Positions 44,765 through 54,009 of a stretch of DNA of 64,000 nucleotides are shown here, piece by piece. Within the stretch, counting starts at the first letter, position 1. The number at the start of each line of letters is the position of its first letter. Source of the stretch: Cytophagales bacterium (lineage in GTDB: Bacteria > Bacteroidota > Bacteroidia > Cytophagales > Cyclobacteriaceae). The DNA is taken from positions 163,824 to 227,823 of the forward strand of contig JAKSDQ010000153.1 of the NCBI GenBank assembly GCA_022360015.1. The letters run 5' to 3'. The notes below the pieces were generated by a model that ran no database searches, had not been told where the DNA came from, and saw only the letters and a list, made by a program, of their open reading frames with translations. The position numbers were made by a program, and so were the translations under genes.

Positions 44765-45400
44765 ATGAAACAAGTAATTCATTCAACACTACAATTAATC
44801 AGGCTTGCCGAAAGGTTAAAGTTTGAACTACGTCATAGCTGGCTTTCCAATGGCCGCCGTGAAAGCGTTGCCGAACATACGTGGCAAATGGCTTTAATGG
44901 CTGTTTTAATGCATCGGTACCTCTCACAACCCGTAAACCTGGAAAAAACTTTAAAAATGATATTAATCCATGATCTCATTGAAGCAGAAGCCGGAGACAT
45001 TCCCTTTTTTGAGAAAAGCGCACGGAAAGCAGCCAAACAAAAAATGGAACAACAAGCCATCGAAAACATAAAGCATACCTTAAACAGTGAAACCGGCGAT
45101 GAAATATATGAGCTTTGGTACGAGTTTGAAGGAGCAGCAACTCCCGAGGCCAGGTTTGCCAAAGCATTGGATAACCTGGAAGTGCAGATTCAGCATAACC
45201 TGGCAGCATTCGACACCTGGGAAGAAATCGAATATGAACTGGTTTATAATAAAATGGACAAATATTGCGATCATGACCCCTTTTTGAAGGAATTATGCAA
45301 CCAAATCAAAGAAGAAGCCGAAAACAAAATGATCGATGGGGGAATAGACGTAAAATCAGCAAAAGCCAGGTCTTTGAGACAAAGTCGATGCCAGGTTTGA
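44765..45400 (+). CDS. HD-domain 5'-deoxynucleotidase (YfbR-like)
   Basis: A 211-residue HD-superfamily phosphohydrolase. Metal ligands fit the YfbR pattern: His38 in VAEHTWQMA, His69-Asp70 in ILIHDLIE and Asp136 in FAKALDNLEVQ; Arg17 and the early RLAERLKFELRHSW helix also match the nucleotide-binding start. YfbR removes phosphate from deoxynucleoside 5'-monophosphates. The frame opens with TTG at 44747 but the ATG at 44765 is preferred. A 13-bp dyad sits 19 bases upstream of this start. The 245 bases after the stop hold no supported gene. Confidence 0.87.
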   Translation: MKQVIHSTLQLIRLAERLKFELRHSWLSNGRRESVAEHTWQMALMAVLMHRYLSQPVNLEKTLKMILIHDLIEAEAGDIPFFEKSARKAAKQKMEQQAIENIKHTLNSETGDEIYELWYEFEGAATPEARFAKALDNLEVQIQHNLAAFDTWEEIEYELVYNKMDKYCDHDPFLKELCNQIKEEAENKMIDGGIDVKSAKARSLRQSRCQV

Positions 45401-45645
45401 GAAGGAAACCCGCTTTTAGTTTTTGATATAGTCCAGTTGTTGATTCACCTGTTTTGGGAATACGACAAATTTCTGATACTGAGTTTTTCCCAGGGTACTG
45501 TGTCCAAGGAAATGATAGATATATTGCTTTCAAATCCTTATCTTTGTGAGTGCGGATGGTTGCCAAGGCCTCGCTTCTGGGCTAAAATGACTTTCCATGC
45601 ACTATCACAGCACAAGAAAGTGGGAGCAATCAGGTCACTAAGCCT

Positions 45646-46122
45646 ATGAGAGGGATTATTTTCTTTGTCTTACTACTGGTTTCGGAAATTGCCTCAGGGC
45701 AAAAAGCTACCGGGATTTTCCTGACCGTAGACACGGATCTGTCAAACTGCAAAAACAAATACGTATTGCTGAACGGACTAACCGAACATTGCCTGTCCAA
45801 TGAACCTGCCATAAAGCTTGAAGAATTTGCCGGGGTGAGTGAAATTTATTACCATCCTACGGAAAAAAAACGGCTATTGGACATACACCTGACACCGAAA
45901 GGGTCGAAACTCCTCAAAACCATCACCACCACCCTGGGATACAAGGAAATAGCCATTGTCGTCAATGGCAAATTGGTCAGCGTAATCGGCGTCGACGGCG
46001 CTTATCGAACCAGGTCCATCTCTATCTGGGATCAATATGATACAAAAACCCTCGAGTGGATTCATAAAAGCCTTATAAAACACATTCCAAGACCTGGAGA
46101 GGATTTGAAATTCGAGCGGTGA
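45646..46122 (+). CDS. secreted protein with a SecD P1-like domain
   Basis: A 158-residue protein with a signal peptide (about 1-19, ending ASG). The body ends in DIHLTPKGSKLLKTITTTLGYK EIAIVVNGKLVSV, the fold-specific pattern of the SecDF P1 head domain (LTxxGxxxFxxIT, KxLAIVLDGKVxS in SecD). It has no SecD membrane part, so it is a stand-alone copy of this periplasmic substrate-binding domain. Such proteins occur in Bacteroidota without known role. An alternative is that the fold has been reused for another ligand. The convergent M14 gene ends 148 bases away. Confidence 0.68.
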   Translation: MRGIIFFVLLLVSEIASGQKATGIFLTVDTDLSNCKNKYVLLNGLTEHCLSNEPAIKLEEFAGVSEIYYHPTEKKRLLDIHLTPKGSKLLKTITTTLGYKEIAIVVNGKLVSVIGVDGAYRTRSISIWDQYDTKTLEWIHKSLIKHIPRPGEDLKFER

Positions 46123-46269
46123 CCTGCAGATTTTAATTTTTTCAATCATCAAGTAAATGGCTAAAGCTCATCAGACTAATAAATCAGGTGTAGGTAAAAT
46201 TACCTTTAAACTAAAATGGTCTGCGAGAACCTGTTTTTATGATTAGGTATATTCTTTAGCCGTTTACTA

Positions 46270-47472
46270 TCACTTCGATGGTTTGTGATGATTCAAATAA
46301 TGACTTAATGCGTAAATCAAGTCCTTTCCGAAGTACCGGGTGTTTTGGGCAGTAATGGGCTGAGGGCCGTTGAGGGCATAGGGAAATTCTATGGTAGTGG
46401 TGACCAGCAATCCTTTCCCGAAATACGAAGCGGCCCATTCACTAAAAGGCCAGCCCTTTTGATAGCTGGTGGATTTATTCCACGACTCGCCAAAGGTCAA
46501 AAAATTATGGTCCTTTTCAAAGCTTAATGGTCCCCTTCTGGTAACAGCGAGTATATAGGCTAATTTTTTTTGTTCCTTATGAAGCGCGGGCTGACTTTTG
46601 CCGACAAAAAAAATCTTTTCATGTCCTTCACCTTTGATTCCGGGATTGTGTAAATCAATGGCAACCCAAGGCGTATTACCGGCCCATTCCGGTATTTTTT
46701 TTCTGATAGCCGCTGTGGTAGCATACAGGCTGGCGCCGGAGTAATCCCTGTTATGATCCCTTGGCAAACGGTTTTTTCCCTGGTCGCCTTCTTCCACGCC
46801 ATCTTTGTCAACGAATGGAATGATCATGATTTCTGCTTTGGCAAGCAAAGTATCCATTTCGGGAGCGCCGCTTAATAAGGCGTCAATAATGCCTTCAATC
46901 AGGTAGTTGGCCATCATTTCACAGGCGTGATTCCGGGCTACAAATAGGATCTTGTAATCAGGCTCATTTTCAAAATCGCTGATTAGGATTTGCTCCACTT
47001 CCCTGCCTTTGCCGGAGTGGCAGAAAGTCGATATTTTTAATTGGGAATCACCCTGATATTTTTTAATGAATCTTTCAAAATTTCGTTGGGTGTAGGGCTG
47101 TCCAAAACTAAATCGCACGGACTGATCCCCCTTGGTAAAGGTATGGGAAAACAGGTTTGTGCTCAAATGATCATCCGGGTCGATCCTTTGCCAGGTGTAT
47201 CCCCCATCCCTTGAATAATTAGCTCCTGACGAGGTTAATATATTGGTTTGAGTAGCTTTGAAGTACCAGGTCTGAGGCTCTTCACTGGTAGCCCTGAAAT
47301 ACCAGTAAAACCATTTTCCCTGGGTTCCGGTAAGGTCGGGCCTGAAATATACAGTATCGGAAGATATTTTGTCAATGACTACATTGCCACCCGCAAAATC
47401 AGCATCAATCCTGATTTGTGCACAAACCGGGGCGCATGAAATCATCATAAGGGCTGTGATGAATCGCTTCAT
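46270..47472 (-). CDS. secreted M14-family zinc carboxypeptidase
   Basis: A 400-residue exported peptidase (signal peptide 1-18, ending VCA). An N-terminal all-beta domain (about 20-125) precedes the M14 catalytic domain. Zinc ligands are His182 and Glu185 in ARNHACEMMA and His275 in AIDLHNPG; the catalytic Glu is in TTTIEFPYA, and VDKDGVEEGDQGKNRLPRDHNRDY is the conserved substrate loop. The beta domain before the peptidase and the VARxHxxE form resemble the cytosolic-carboxypeptidase-like M14 branch, here secreted. It stands alone between the SecD-like gene and susD. Confidence 0.88.
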   Translation of the reverse strand: MKRFITALMMISCAPVCAQIRIDADFAGGNVVIDKISSDTVYFRPDLTGTQGKWFYWYFRATSEEPQTWYFKATQTNILTSSGANYSRDGGYTWQRIDPDDHLSTNLFSHTFTKGDQSVRFSFGQPYTQRNFERFIKKYQGDSQLKISTFCHSGKGREVEQILISDFENEPDYKILFVARNHACEMMANYLIEGIIDALLSGAPEMDTLLAKAEIMIIPFVDKDGVEEGDQGKNRLPRDHNRDYSGASLYATTAAIRKKIPEWAGNTPWVAIDLHNPGIKGEGHEKIFFVGKSQPALHKEQKKLAYILAVTRRGPLSFEKDHNFLTFGESWNKSTSYQKGWPFSEWAASYFGKGLLVTTTIEFPYALNGPQPITAQNTRYFGKDLIYALSHYLNHHKPSK

Positions 47473-47576
47473 AAAAATCTACGAATAAACAGGTAAATAA
47501 TTGTATTAAATCAGATCAAGAACGTAAATCAGGTTAAGACATTAAACAGTAAAGATGTAGTCCGGATCAGGAACAA

Positions 47577-47614
47577 TTAAGAAGGCCTCATTTAATGTTG
47601 CAAGGCCTTCTTAA
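47577..47614 (-). terminator. terminator of the SusC/SusD operon
   Basis: A perfect 12-bp stem (TTAAGAAGGCCT and AGGCCTTCTTAA) with a 14-base loop lies 47 bases after the SusD stop codon. The T run on the minus strand is weak, so termination efficiency is uncertain; it also faces the M14 gene start. Confidence 0.6.
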
Positions 47615-47661
47615 AGAATTGATAAAATATTCAAAAGTCCCGGAAAAAGCCCCAAGTTTAA

Positions 47662-49086
47662 TTAATATACAGGCAATCTATCAAATAGTCCCGGTACCGG
47701 GGAAGGTATGTTGGCGTTTGAGTTAAGCTCACTCTGCGGAATTAAAAACCTTGCCGGAAGCTGAGACCCCTGGTTTGGCGTGAGCTTGACGCCCATGGCT
47801 TCGTCGCGATTCCTTCTCTCGTCACTCCATCCCAAAATCTGGCCATAAAAAGTAATGTACCGCTCTTCGAGGATTTCCCTTAACAAAGCATCGGATGTTG
47901 ATTGGTTATCCTGATTTTCAATCCCTCCCACTTCAAAATCAGCCAATATATAAGGGTCATACAGTCTGGTAAAAGCATCATTTACACCCTCACTAAAATA
48001 AGTGCCATCATTCAAGAAAGCCCTGTAATCGTTTAAATGCTCCAGGGCCTGGGCAATATCCAGGTTTCGCAGGGCTGCTTCGGCCAGGATTAAAAGGTTT
48101 TCCTGATAAGTAACCAATGGAAAATCAGCGGCCATAGCAAAGACCCCATCAAACATTTGCCCCTGACTGGTTGACATGGTATTTGGTTCCAGCTCTGTGG
48201 TCTGAAAGTTTTCTACGAAAAAATAATTGAACCTGGCCTCTTCGTTGGTTTTGGCGTTTCCCCGGTAATTAACGGAGGAAGGATCCAGCAATTGGGAGAG
48301 GTATTGACCGTCAGCGCCTAAATCCCCCGAGGCGTTAAACACCCAATAAGTGTTGGCCTTACCTGTAATGGCTTCGTGAGGCCCCATCAACGAAGCTTCA
48401 GGGTTATCAATCCCAAGCAAGGCTGCCGTGTAAGCAGCTGAATAGTCACCCAAATCCAGGTGATACCTTGCTTTTAACGTATTTACTACTTTCACCCATT
48501 TTTCAGGGTCACCATTAAAATGAATATCTGCATCCAAAGGTACTGCCCCGGTTTCTGAAAGCAGATCAGTATTGGCCTCGTCGAGTAAAGCAAGCAGGGC
48601 GGCATAAATTTCCTGTTGCTGATCAAAACGTGGTTCTTCAAATGGATCGATGTCAGCTGCTTCCGTATAGGGAATATCGCCAAACAATTGCGTAGCTGTT
48701 CCCATCACATTTGCCTTGATCACTTTGGCTACACCGGTCAGTATTCTGTTATTGTTTTGTGTTGCTTTTTCAATTACCAGTTCTGATTGTGCGAGTGTTT
48801 GTTGGTAGATTCCGTTCCAGGAAAATGTGCCGGCATCGACCTGGTATTGCCAATAGGCAGAAGGCTGCCTGGCAATTCCTCTGAAATAGCCATTCCATAA
48901 TCCGGCAATGCGTGAGAATTCTCCTTCATGTACCCCCATATTGCCCAGCTCTGCCATGGTTAACAGCGCACCCTCATCGGCATCGACCTGATTGTTAGGG
49001 TCCTGGTTAAGATCATCAGTGAAATCGGTGCAGGAGCAAAAGAACAGGCTGACTGCCATGGTACAAATTGTATGTTTTATTTTCAT
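47662..49086 (-). CDS. SusD/RagB-like nutrient-binding lipoprotein
   Basis: A 474-residue surface lipoprotein of the SusD-like_2 type. The signal ends in the lipobox SLFFCSC, followed by TDFTDDLNQDPNNQVDADEGALLTMAE. Helical TPR-like pairs follow (WNGIYQQTLAQSELVIEKA, KANVMGTATQLFGDIPYTEA) and the C-terminus has EILEERYITFYGQILGWSDERR. SusD caps the SusC barrel and binds the nutrient. Starts at 49098 and 49092 are also possible; 49086 gives a typical Lys-rich N-terminus. It begins within 17 bases of the SusC stop and ends the operon at the hairpin at 47577-47614. Confidence 0.92.
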   Translation of the reverse strand: MKIKHTICTMAVSLFFCSCTDFTDDLNQDPNNQVDADEGALLTMAELGNMGVHEGEFSRIAGLWNGYFRGIARQPSAYWQYQVDAGTFSWNGIYQQTLAQSELVIEKATQNNNRILTGVAKVIKANVMGTATQLFGDIPYTEAADIDPFEEPRFDQQQEIYAALLALLDEANTDLLSETGAVPLDADIHFNGDPEKWVKVVNTLKARYHLDLGDYSAAYTAALLGIDNPEASLMGPHEAITGKANTYWVFNASGDLGADGQYLSQLLDPSSVNYRGNAKTNEEARFNYFFVENFQTTELEPNTMSTSQGQMFDGVFAMAADFPLVTYQENLLILAEAALRNLDIAQALEHLNDYRAFLNDGTYFSEGVNDAFTRLYDPYILADFEVGGIENQDNQSTSDALLREILEERYITFYGQILGWSDERRNRDEAMGVKLTPNQGSQLPARFLIPQSELNSNANIPSPVPGLFDRLPVY

Positions 49087-49102
49087 GATCATGGTCATTT
49101 TT

Positions 49103-52100
49103 TTAGTAATTAATTTTAACGGTGAAAGCTGCAGAGCGTATTCCAGGGCTGTTGAAATAATCAATTCCCCTCGAAAGCGCCGCCCCGTTCAGGTTGGTTT
49201 CGGGGTCTATACCTACCACATCTGTCCATAAAAACAGGTTTTTTCCGGTGACATAAAATTCCACTGAACTCAGTTTGGTCAGCTCCCTGAAGCGGGCCGA
49301 TTTCAGGGTATACCCGAGGGTAATTTCACGCAACCTTGTCCATGACCCATCGGTGATATAGGGCTCTATTAAACCATTGAGCCCCCCACCAATGCCCGTA
49401 TAATAGGATTCATCCAGTAAAACAGGGCCGCCACCAAAATCTCTAACCTGTCCCCGCACTGTGCTTCCGGCTGGAATTACCTCGCCGGCATAATTGCGCA
49501 AATCCCAATCCAGGGTTATTTCCTGCCCTGTATCTTCATGCGTTCCGAACTGGTTCAGCACACTCCTGGTACCTTCAAAAAAATCAGCCCCCTGAAAGGT
49601 TTCGAAAAGTACATTGAGTGACCAGTTTTTGTACGACAAACTGGTGCCAAAACCACCTCTCCAATCGGGATTCGGATCACCGATCACCTGGGATTCCGGC
49701 GCCAGCAGGGGGAAGCCGTTATCATCCAAAACGAGACTTCCATTATTCTCATCACGCAGATAGCCACCATCGAAGAATACCCCCAATTGCTCACCCGGTA
49801 TGGCCACAACCCTGGAGATACCACTTCCGCCAATATCAATGGAGGCATTTCCGCCAATATCCAATACTTCATTGCGGTTGGTATTACCATTCAGGTTTAC
49901 GGTCCATTGCCAGTTTTGATTCCTGATAATATTATACGTCAGCTCAAGTTCAAAACCCCTGTTTTGCATCGATCCGGCGTTGGTATATTGGGTATTGAAC
50001 CCTGTACTGGCAGGCACCTGCACCAACAAAAGCAGATCTTCGATCTTATTTTGATAGTAGGTCAGGGCAGTAGACAGGCGGTTGTCAAAAAACCTCAGAT
50101 CTGTCCCGATTTCCCATTCGGTTTTAATTTCAGGAGATAAATCTGCGCTTCCCCGGGTAGAACTTTGAATAAGGGCTCCATTGCCATACAATCCGCCGTT
50201 GAGGTTGATCCCAAAAGCCTGTACACTTCCCGAAGAAAAAACCGTATTGGTCCGGTAAGGGTCGGGTTGAACACCGACCGACCCGGCAGAACCTCTCAGC
50301 TTTCCGAAAGAAAACCAGTCAAGGTTTTGAAACAATCCAAGACTGTTAAAGATCCAGGCCATTTCAACAGAAGGGTAGAGATAAAGGTCATTGGAAAGAC
50401 CACCAAAAGTGGAGGAAGTCTCGGCGGCCAAAGAGGCGCTAAAAAATATATGCTCGAATAAGTCCAGGTTCAGGCTTGTATAGCCGCGGCTATTTCTGAT
50501 CAGTATTTCGGTGTCAAACGGGTTTCTTGTGTCATTGACAGCATTGGAAAAGTCCCGAGGGCCATCGGGTACAATAAAATCTGTCATGACGCCGCCCAGC
50601 ATCCGGGTTTCTCTTTGGTTTAAATTCATACCTACCAACCAATCGGCCATCACGTTTTCACTAAGCCTCTTGTTAAATTTACCGATGAGGTCAAAGTTGA
50701 TTTCGGTGTAGTTGGTAATCATTTCCTCATAGGCACCGGTTCTGCCAGGCTCCAATGCACCACCGCTGATCCGGGTATTCACCGGAAAGTAGGTGGTGGT
50801 TTCATCGGAATAAGTATCAACACCCGCCCTGGCTATAATATCAAAATTATTTACCGGACTGAGAATAGCTTCGCCGCTCATAATGAACCGGTTGATGGAT
50901 TGGGTATTTTCCAGTTCATTGACAATCCATAATGGGTTACTGTATACCGGTGTGGCACTTCCCAAAGCATTGCGGTAAGCCCTGTGGGCAAATGGCACAC
51001 CACCGGCATCGGGTGAGGGAAAGTAAGTGCCTTTGTAATCACGAATGTCGAAATCAGGTGGTGTACGGTATAATGCCAGGCCCAGGCCTGATAAATTACT
51101 CCCCCGCTGAATGCGGTTAGAGGTCGTGGTAATATATGATGCATTGGTGGTTAGCTGAAGTAGCTTGCCAAAATTCTTGCTTGAATTAAACCTGACAGAA
51201 GTTCTTCTGTAATCGCTGTTTCTGATGACGCCGGTATGGTTGACATCACCCAGGCTAAAGTAATAGGCAGCATCGTCTTTGCCGCCGCTCAAGGTCAGGA
51301 CATTTTCAAAATAATGGCCGTTACGAAATACAGCATCTATGTTGGATCCGGTAAAGGTTTCCCGGGAGTTTTTGGAGGTAACAGGATAATACACGTCGCC
51401 GGATTCGGCAACAAAAAATTCGCCTGTATTGTCCACCACATCAGCACCACCGGCACGATCAGCTATTCGATCTCCCCATGAGTGTATGAAGTTTTCCTGA
51501 AACTCACCATTACTTCCCTGACCAAAACGGTTCTGAAGCGGGTGAATCACATTGGCTTCTTCTATCGACAAGGTAGAGCGAAAAGAGATGTTTACTTTTT
51601 CTGAAGCTTTTCCACTTTTGGTGGTAATCATGATGACCCCATTGGAAGCCCTTGATCCCCATAAAGCCGCTGCTGAAGCCCCTTTCAGCACCTGAATACT
51701 TTCAATATCGTCTACATTGATGTCGTTAAGGCGCGATTGTTGCACCACACCTTTGTCGGTGTCACCACTTCCGGCTCTTTGAAATGGAACCGACCCGTCT
51801 ACCGGTATACCATTGATGATGATAAGCGGCTGAAAACTTCCGGTGATTGTATTCTGACCCCTGATTTGAATGTATGACCCCGCTCCCGGATCGCCCGCCG
51901 ACTGGATGATTTGTACACCCGAAGCCTTGCCGGCCAAACTGCCCAACAAACCCGGCTGAGAAGCTTTTACCAGGTCATCGCCGGAAACCTTATCGACCGA
52001 AGCGCCCATTTTATCAGATTCCTTTTTAAATCCCAGTGCGGTAATGGTTATATCTTGTAGCTGCAGGATATCGGGCAGCATCACGATATTAATGACAGAT

Positions 52101-52702
52101 TGATTGGTAACCGGCACCTCTTCCGTGACATAGCCCACCGAGCTAAATACCACTGTGGCCCCCTCAGAAACCTCAAGGGAATAATTACCTTCCACATCCG
52201 TGACAGTTCCGTTAGTAGTGCCTTTTTCGATCACATTCACCCCCGGCAACCCCTCATCATCTTCATAAGAGGTTACTTTGCCGTTGATTACACGTGTTTG
52301 GATGTGCACCTCAATTTTTTCAACGTGGCCTTGTCTTGTATTCTTTTTTACATAAATATTGTTGTTAATCTGTTTAAATGTGAGATCACAGATTTTGGAT
52401 AAATGTTTTAAAACATCAGATACTGCCGAATTGCCATCACTCAGATTAACTGTGACACTTTTACCAATATCTTCTTTGTCAAATATAAATCTGTAAGACG
52501 TTCGGGACTCGATAGCACGAAACGCTGTGATCAGGCTGGCATCTTTTAACCCAATACTGATGCGTGCCTTAAAAACACTTTCAGCCTTTTGGGATCTGAC
52601 ATCCACTGCAAAAAGCAGATTTATCAGAAACACCTGTATGACCAATCCGTAAAATGAATACTTTGACAACATAAGCAATAGCTTAGTCAATTTGTTTTTC
52701 AT
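49103..52702 (-). CDS. SusC/RagA TonB-dependent outer-membrane transporter with STN domain
   Basis: A 1199-residue transporter. After the signal peptide comes an STN domain (about 45-110, IGLKDASLITAFRAIESRTSYRFIF), which receives the FecR signal, then a carboxypeptidase-like domain (INGKVTSYEDDEGLPGVNVIEKGTTNGTVTDVEGNYSL), the plug (SLAGKASGVQI... IRGQNTITGS) and a 22-strand-type barrel ending FTVKINY. The STN domain and the sigma-FecR pair upstream form a cell-surface signalling system. The frame allows an ATG at 52744; the Met at 52702 (MKNKLTKLLLMLSK) begins a normal signal peptide. Substrate is unknown; no glycosidase genes flank it. Confidence 0.94.
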   Translation of the reverse strand: MKNKLTKLLLMLSKYSFYGLVIQVFLINLLFAVDVRSQKAESVFKARISIGLKDASLITAFRAIESRTSYRFIFDKEDIGKSVTVNLSDGNSAVSDVLKHLSKICDLTFKQINNNIYVKKNTRQGHVEKIEVHIQTRVINGKVTSYEDDEGLPGVNVIEKGTTNGTVTDVEGNYSLEVSEGATVVFSSVGYVTEEVPVTNQSVINIVMLPDILQLQDITITALGFKKESDKMGASVDKVSGDDLVKASQPGLLGSLAGKASGVQIIQSAGDPGAGSYIQIRGQNTITGSFQPLIIINGIPVDGSVPFQRAGSGDTDKGVVQQSRLNDINVDDIESIQVLKGASAAALWGSRASNGVIMITTKSGKASEKVNISFRSTLSIEEANVIHPLQNRFGQGSNGEFQENFIHSWGDRIADRAGGADVVDNTGEFFVAESGDVYYPVTSKNSRETFTGSNIDAVFRNGHYFENVLTLSGGKDDAAYYFSLGDVNHTGVIRNSDYRRTSVRFNSSKNFGKLLQLTTNASYITTTSNRIQRGSNLSGLGLALYRTPPDFDIRDYKGTYFPSPDAGGVPFAHRAYRNALGSATPVYSNPLWIVNELENTQSINRFIMSGEAILSPVNNFDIIARAGVDTYSDETTTYFPVNTRISGGALEPGRTGAYEEMITNYTEINFDLIGKFNKRLSENVMADWLVGMNLNQRETRMLGGVMTDFIVPDGPRDFSNAVNDTRNPFDTEILIRNSRGYTSLNLDLFEHIFFSASLAAETSSTFGGLSNDLYLYPSVEMAWIFNSLGLFQNLDWFSFGKLRGSAGSVGVQPDPYRTNTVFSSGSVQAFGINLNGGLYGNGALIQSSTRGSADLSPEIKTEWEIGTDLRFFDNRLSTALTYYQNKIEDLLLLVQVPASTGFNTQYTNAGSMQNRGFELELTYNIIRNQNWQWTVNLNGNTNRNEVLDIGGNASIDIGGSGISRVVAIPGEQLGVFFDGGYLRDENNGSLVLDDNGFPLLAPESQVIGDPNPDWRGGFGTSLSYKNWSLNVLFETFQGADFFEGTRSVLNQFGTHEDTGQEITLDWDLRNYAGEVIPAGSTVRGQVRDFGGGPVLLDESYYTGIGGGLNGLIEPYITDGSWTRLREITLGYTLKSARFRELTKLSSVEFYVTGKNLFLWTDVVGIDPETNLNGAALSRGIDYFNSPGIRSAAFTVKINY

Positions 52703-52752
52703 AACTTTACAAGAGTTTAATGGATAAAATCCGTTAACAAACATTCAATGAA

Positions 52753-52781
52753 GATACCTGCAGTCGCGACCTGCAGGTATC
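52753..52781. promoter_or_regulatory. perfect 11-bp hairpin in the SusC leader
   Basis: GATACCTGCAG and CTGCAGGTATC flank a 7-base loop (TCGCGAC). The hairpin lies about 50 bases before the SusC start and 35 bases after the FecR stop. A T-rich run follows on the plus strand only, so on the transcribed minus strand it is more likely a leader structure or processing site than a terminator. Confidence 0.5.
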
Positions 52782-52815
52782 GCTTTTTATTCTTCTTTTT
52801 ATTGATAGTTTTGCA

Positions 52816-53820
52816 TTATTTATTAAATTCAATTTCTACTACCTTGCCGGATATCCGAAAGGAAATACCTTTCATAAACCTGATACCTTCCAAAACATTT
52901 TCCAGGGGTTCGTTATTAAATGATCCGCTGAACCGCCAGTCCTTTTGAGGGGAATTTTTTAAATGGATAGTCACACCATACCACTTTTCCAACTGCCGTA
53001 CCATGTCTTTGACGTTGGCTTCATCAAAATACAGATTGCCGTCCTTCCATGAAATCCGTGACAGATAACGGAACTTTTTCTTCTCGATTTGCTGATGCTT
53101 TACCCGGTAAACCACTTCAAATCCCGGGGTCAACTCAACGGGTTTAAGACCCGGTGAATTATCCACGGGGTTTATCCTCACGGCGCCTGAAACGAGGGAA
53201 ACCACCGTTTTTTTTTTTTTTTTTTCATGTAGAACGTTAAAGGATGTACCCAACACTTTTGTTTCCAAACCTTGTGTTTTTACAATAAAAGGGGTGTTTT
53301 CATCTCTGACCACATCAAAAAAAGCCTCACCAATGAGGGTTACTACCCGGATAGAGTCATTAAAAGGGCTGATGTCCAGCTTACTGCCGGCATTTAATAT
53401 GACCTTGGTACCGTCGGGCAATTCGGTGGTGAGCTTTTCTCCATTTTTAGTTTTTTTGATAATAGACATCTCCGTTTGGGCCAAAGGGGCATTGTCTTTA
53501 CCATGAGGGCCGCCTGTGTAATATAATACGACCGACGCGCAACATATCAAAGCAAAAACCGCAGCTATCTTCAATATTCTGTTCCTCTTCTGCTCCTTAA
53601 AGCTTATGTGATTAACCTGAATGCCGACTAAAATTTTTTCAAATTGCCGGTCAAAATCGATATCCGGGTCCTCACCCGGTTCCGCCTTCCAATCCTGCTT
53701 CATCAGATCGTGAAGCTGACCGGATAACTTATTTTCCTGAATCCATTTGAGCACTTGTTGTGCTTCTTCCGGGCTGGATTGTTTTTGCAGATAACGTTTC
53801 AGTAAATCAACATCGATCAT
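52816..53820 (-). CDS. FecR-family anti-sigma factor with a poly-Lys tract
   Basis: A 334-residue inner-membrane regulator: a cytoplasmic part (about 1-83), one helix (about 86-103), the FecR domain (about 120-215, with TELPDGTKVILNAGSKLDI and EAFFDVVRDENTPFIV) and a C-terminal DUF4974 domain (LYFDEANVKDMVRQLEKWYGVTIH...). It binds and controls the sigma factor encoded upstream and is triggered by the STN domain of the SusC encoded downstream. An 18-base A run (53208-53225 as T on plus) encodes five Lys at about 200-204 within the FecR domain; slippage there would truncate the protein. Confidence 0.92.
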   Translation of the reverse strand: MIDVDLLKRYLQKQSSPEEAQQVLKWIQENKLSGQLHDLMKQDWKAEPGEDPDIDFDRQFEKILVGIQVNHISFKEQKRNRILKIAAVFALICCASVVLYYTGGPHGKDNAPLAQTEMSIIKKTKNGEKLTTELPDGTKVILNAGSKLDISPFNDSIRVVTLIGEAFFDVVRDENTPFIVKTQGLETKVLGTSFNVLHEKKKKKTVVSLVSGAVRINPVDNSPGLKPVELTPGFEVVYRVKHQQIEKKKFRYLSRISWKDGNLYFDEANVKDMVRQLEKWYGVTIHLKNSPQKDWRFSGSFNNEPLENVLEGIRFMKGISFRISGKVVEIEFNK

Positions 53821-54009
53821 ATTAGCAAAGATTTCTTTATTTACGATTAAAAGGCTCTTTTACCCCCATTCGTAGAAAATAATATCCGGATATTCTTCCG
53901 GCAGGGCCCTGTTCGTGAATTTGAAAGCGCCGGATTGGTTACGGAAGGTTACGGGGTTAAAAGTATGGCGCAAGCGTAATTGAACCGGACTAAAAAACAG
54001 CCCGGGAGT

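Noticed and set aside
45437..45649. 70-codon plus-strand frame before the SecD-like gene
   Set aside because: TTG start, no domain and no coding look; it fills a plain intergenic gap.
53208..53225. Frameshift in the FecR gene at the homopolymer
   Set aside because: The frame is intact through the run and both flanking FecR and DUF4974 parts are in phase.
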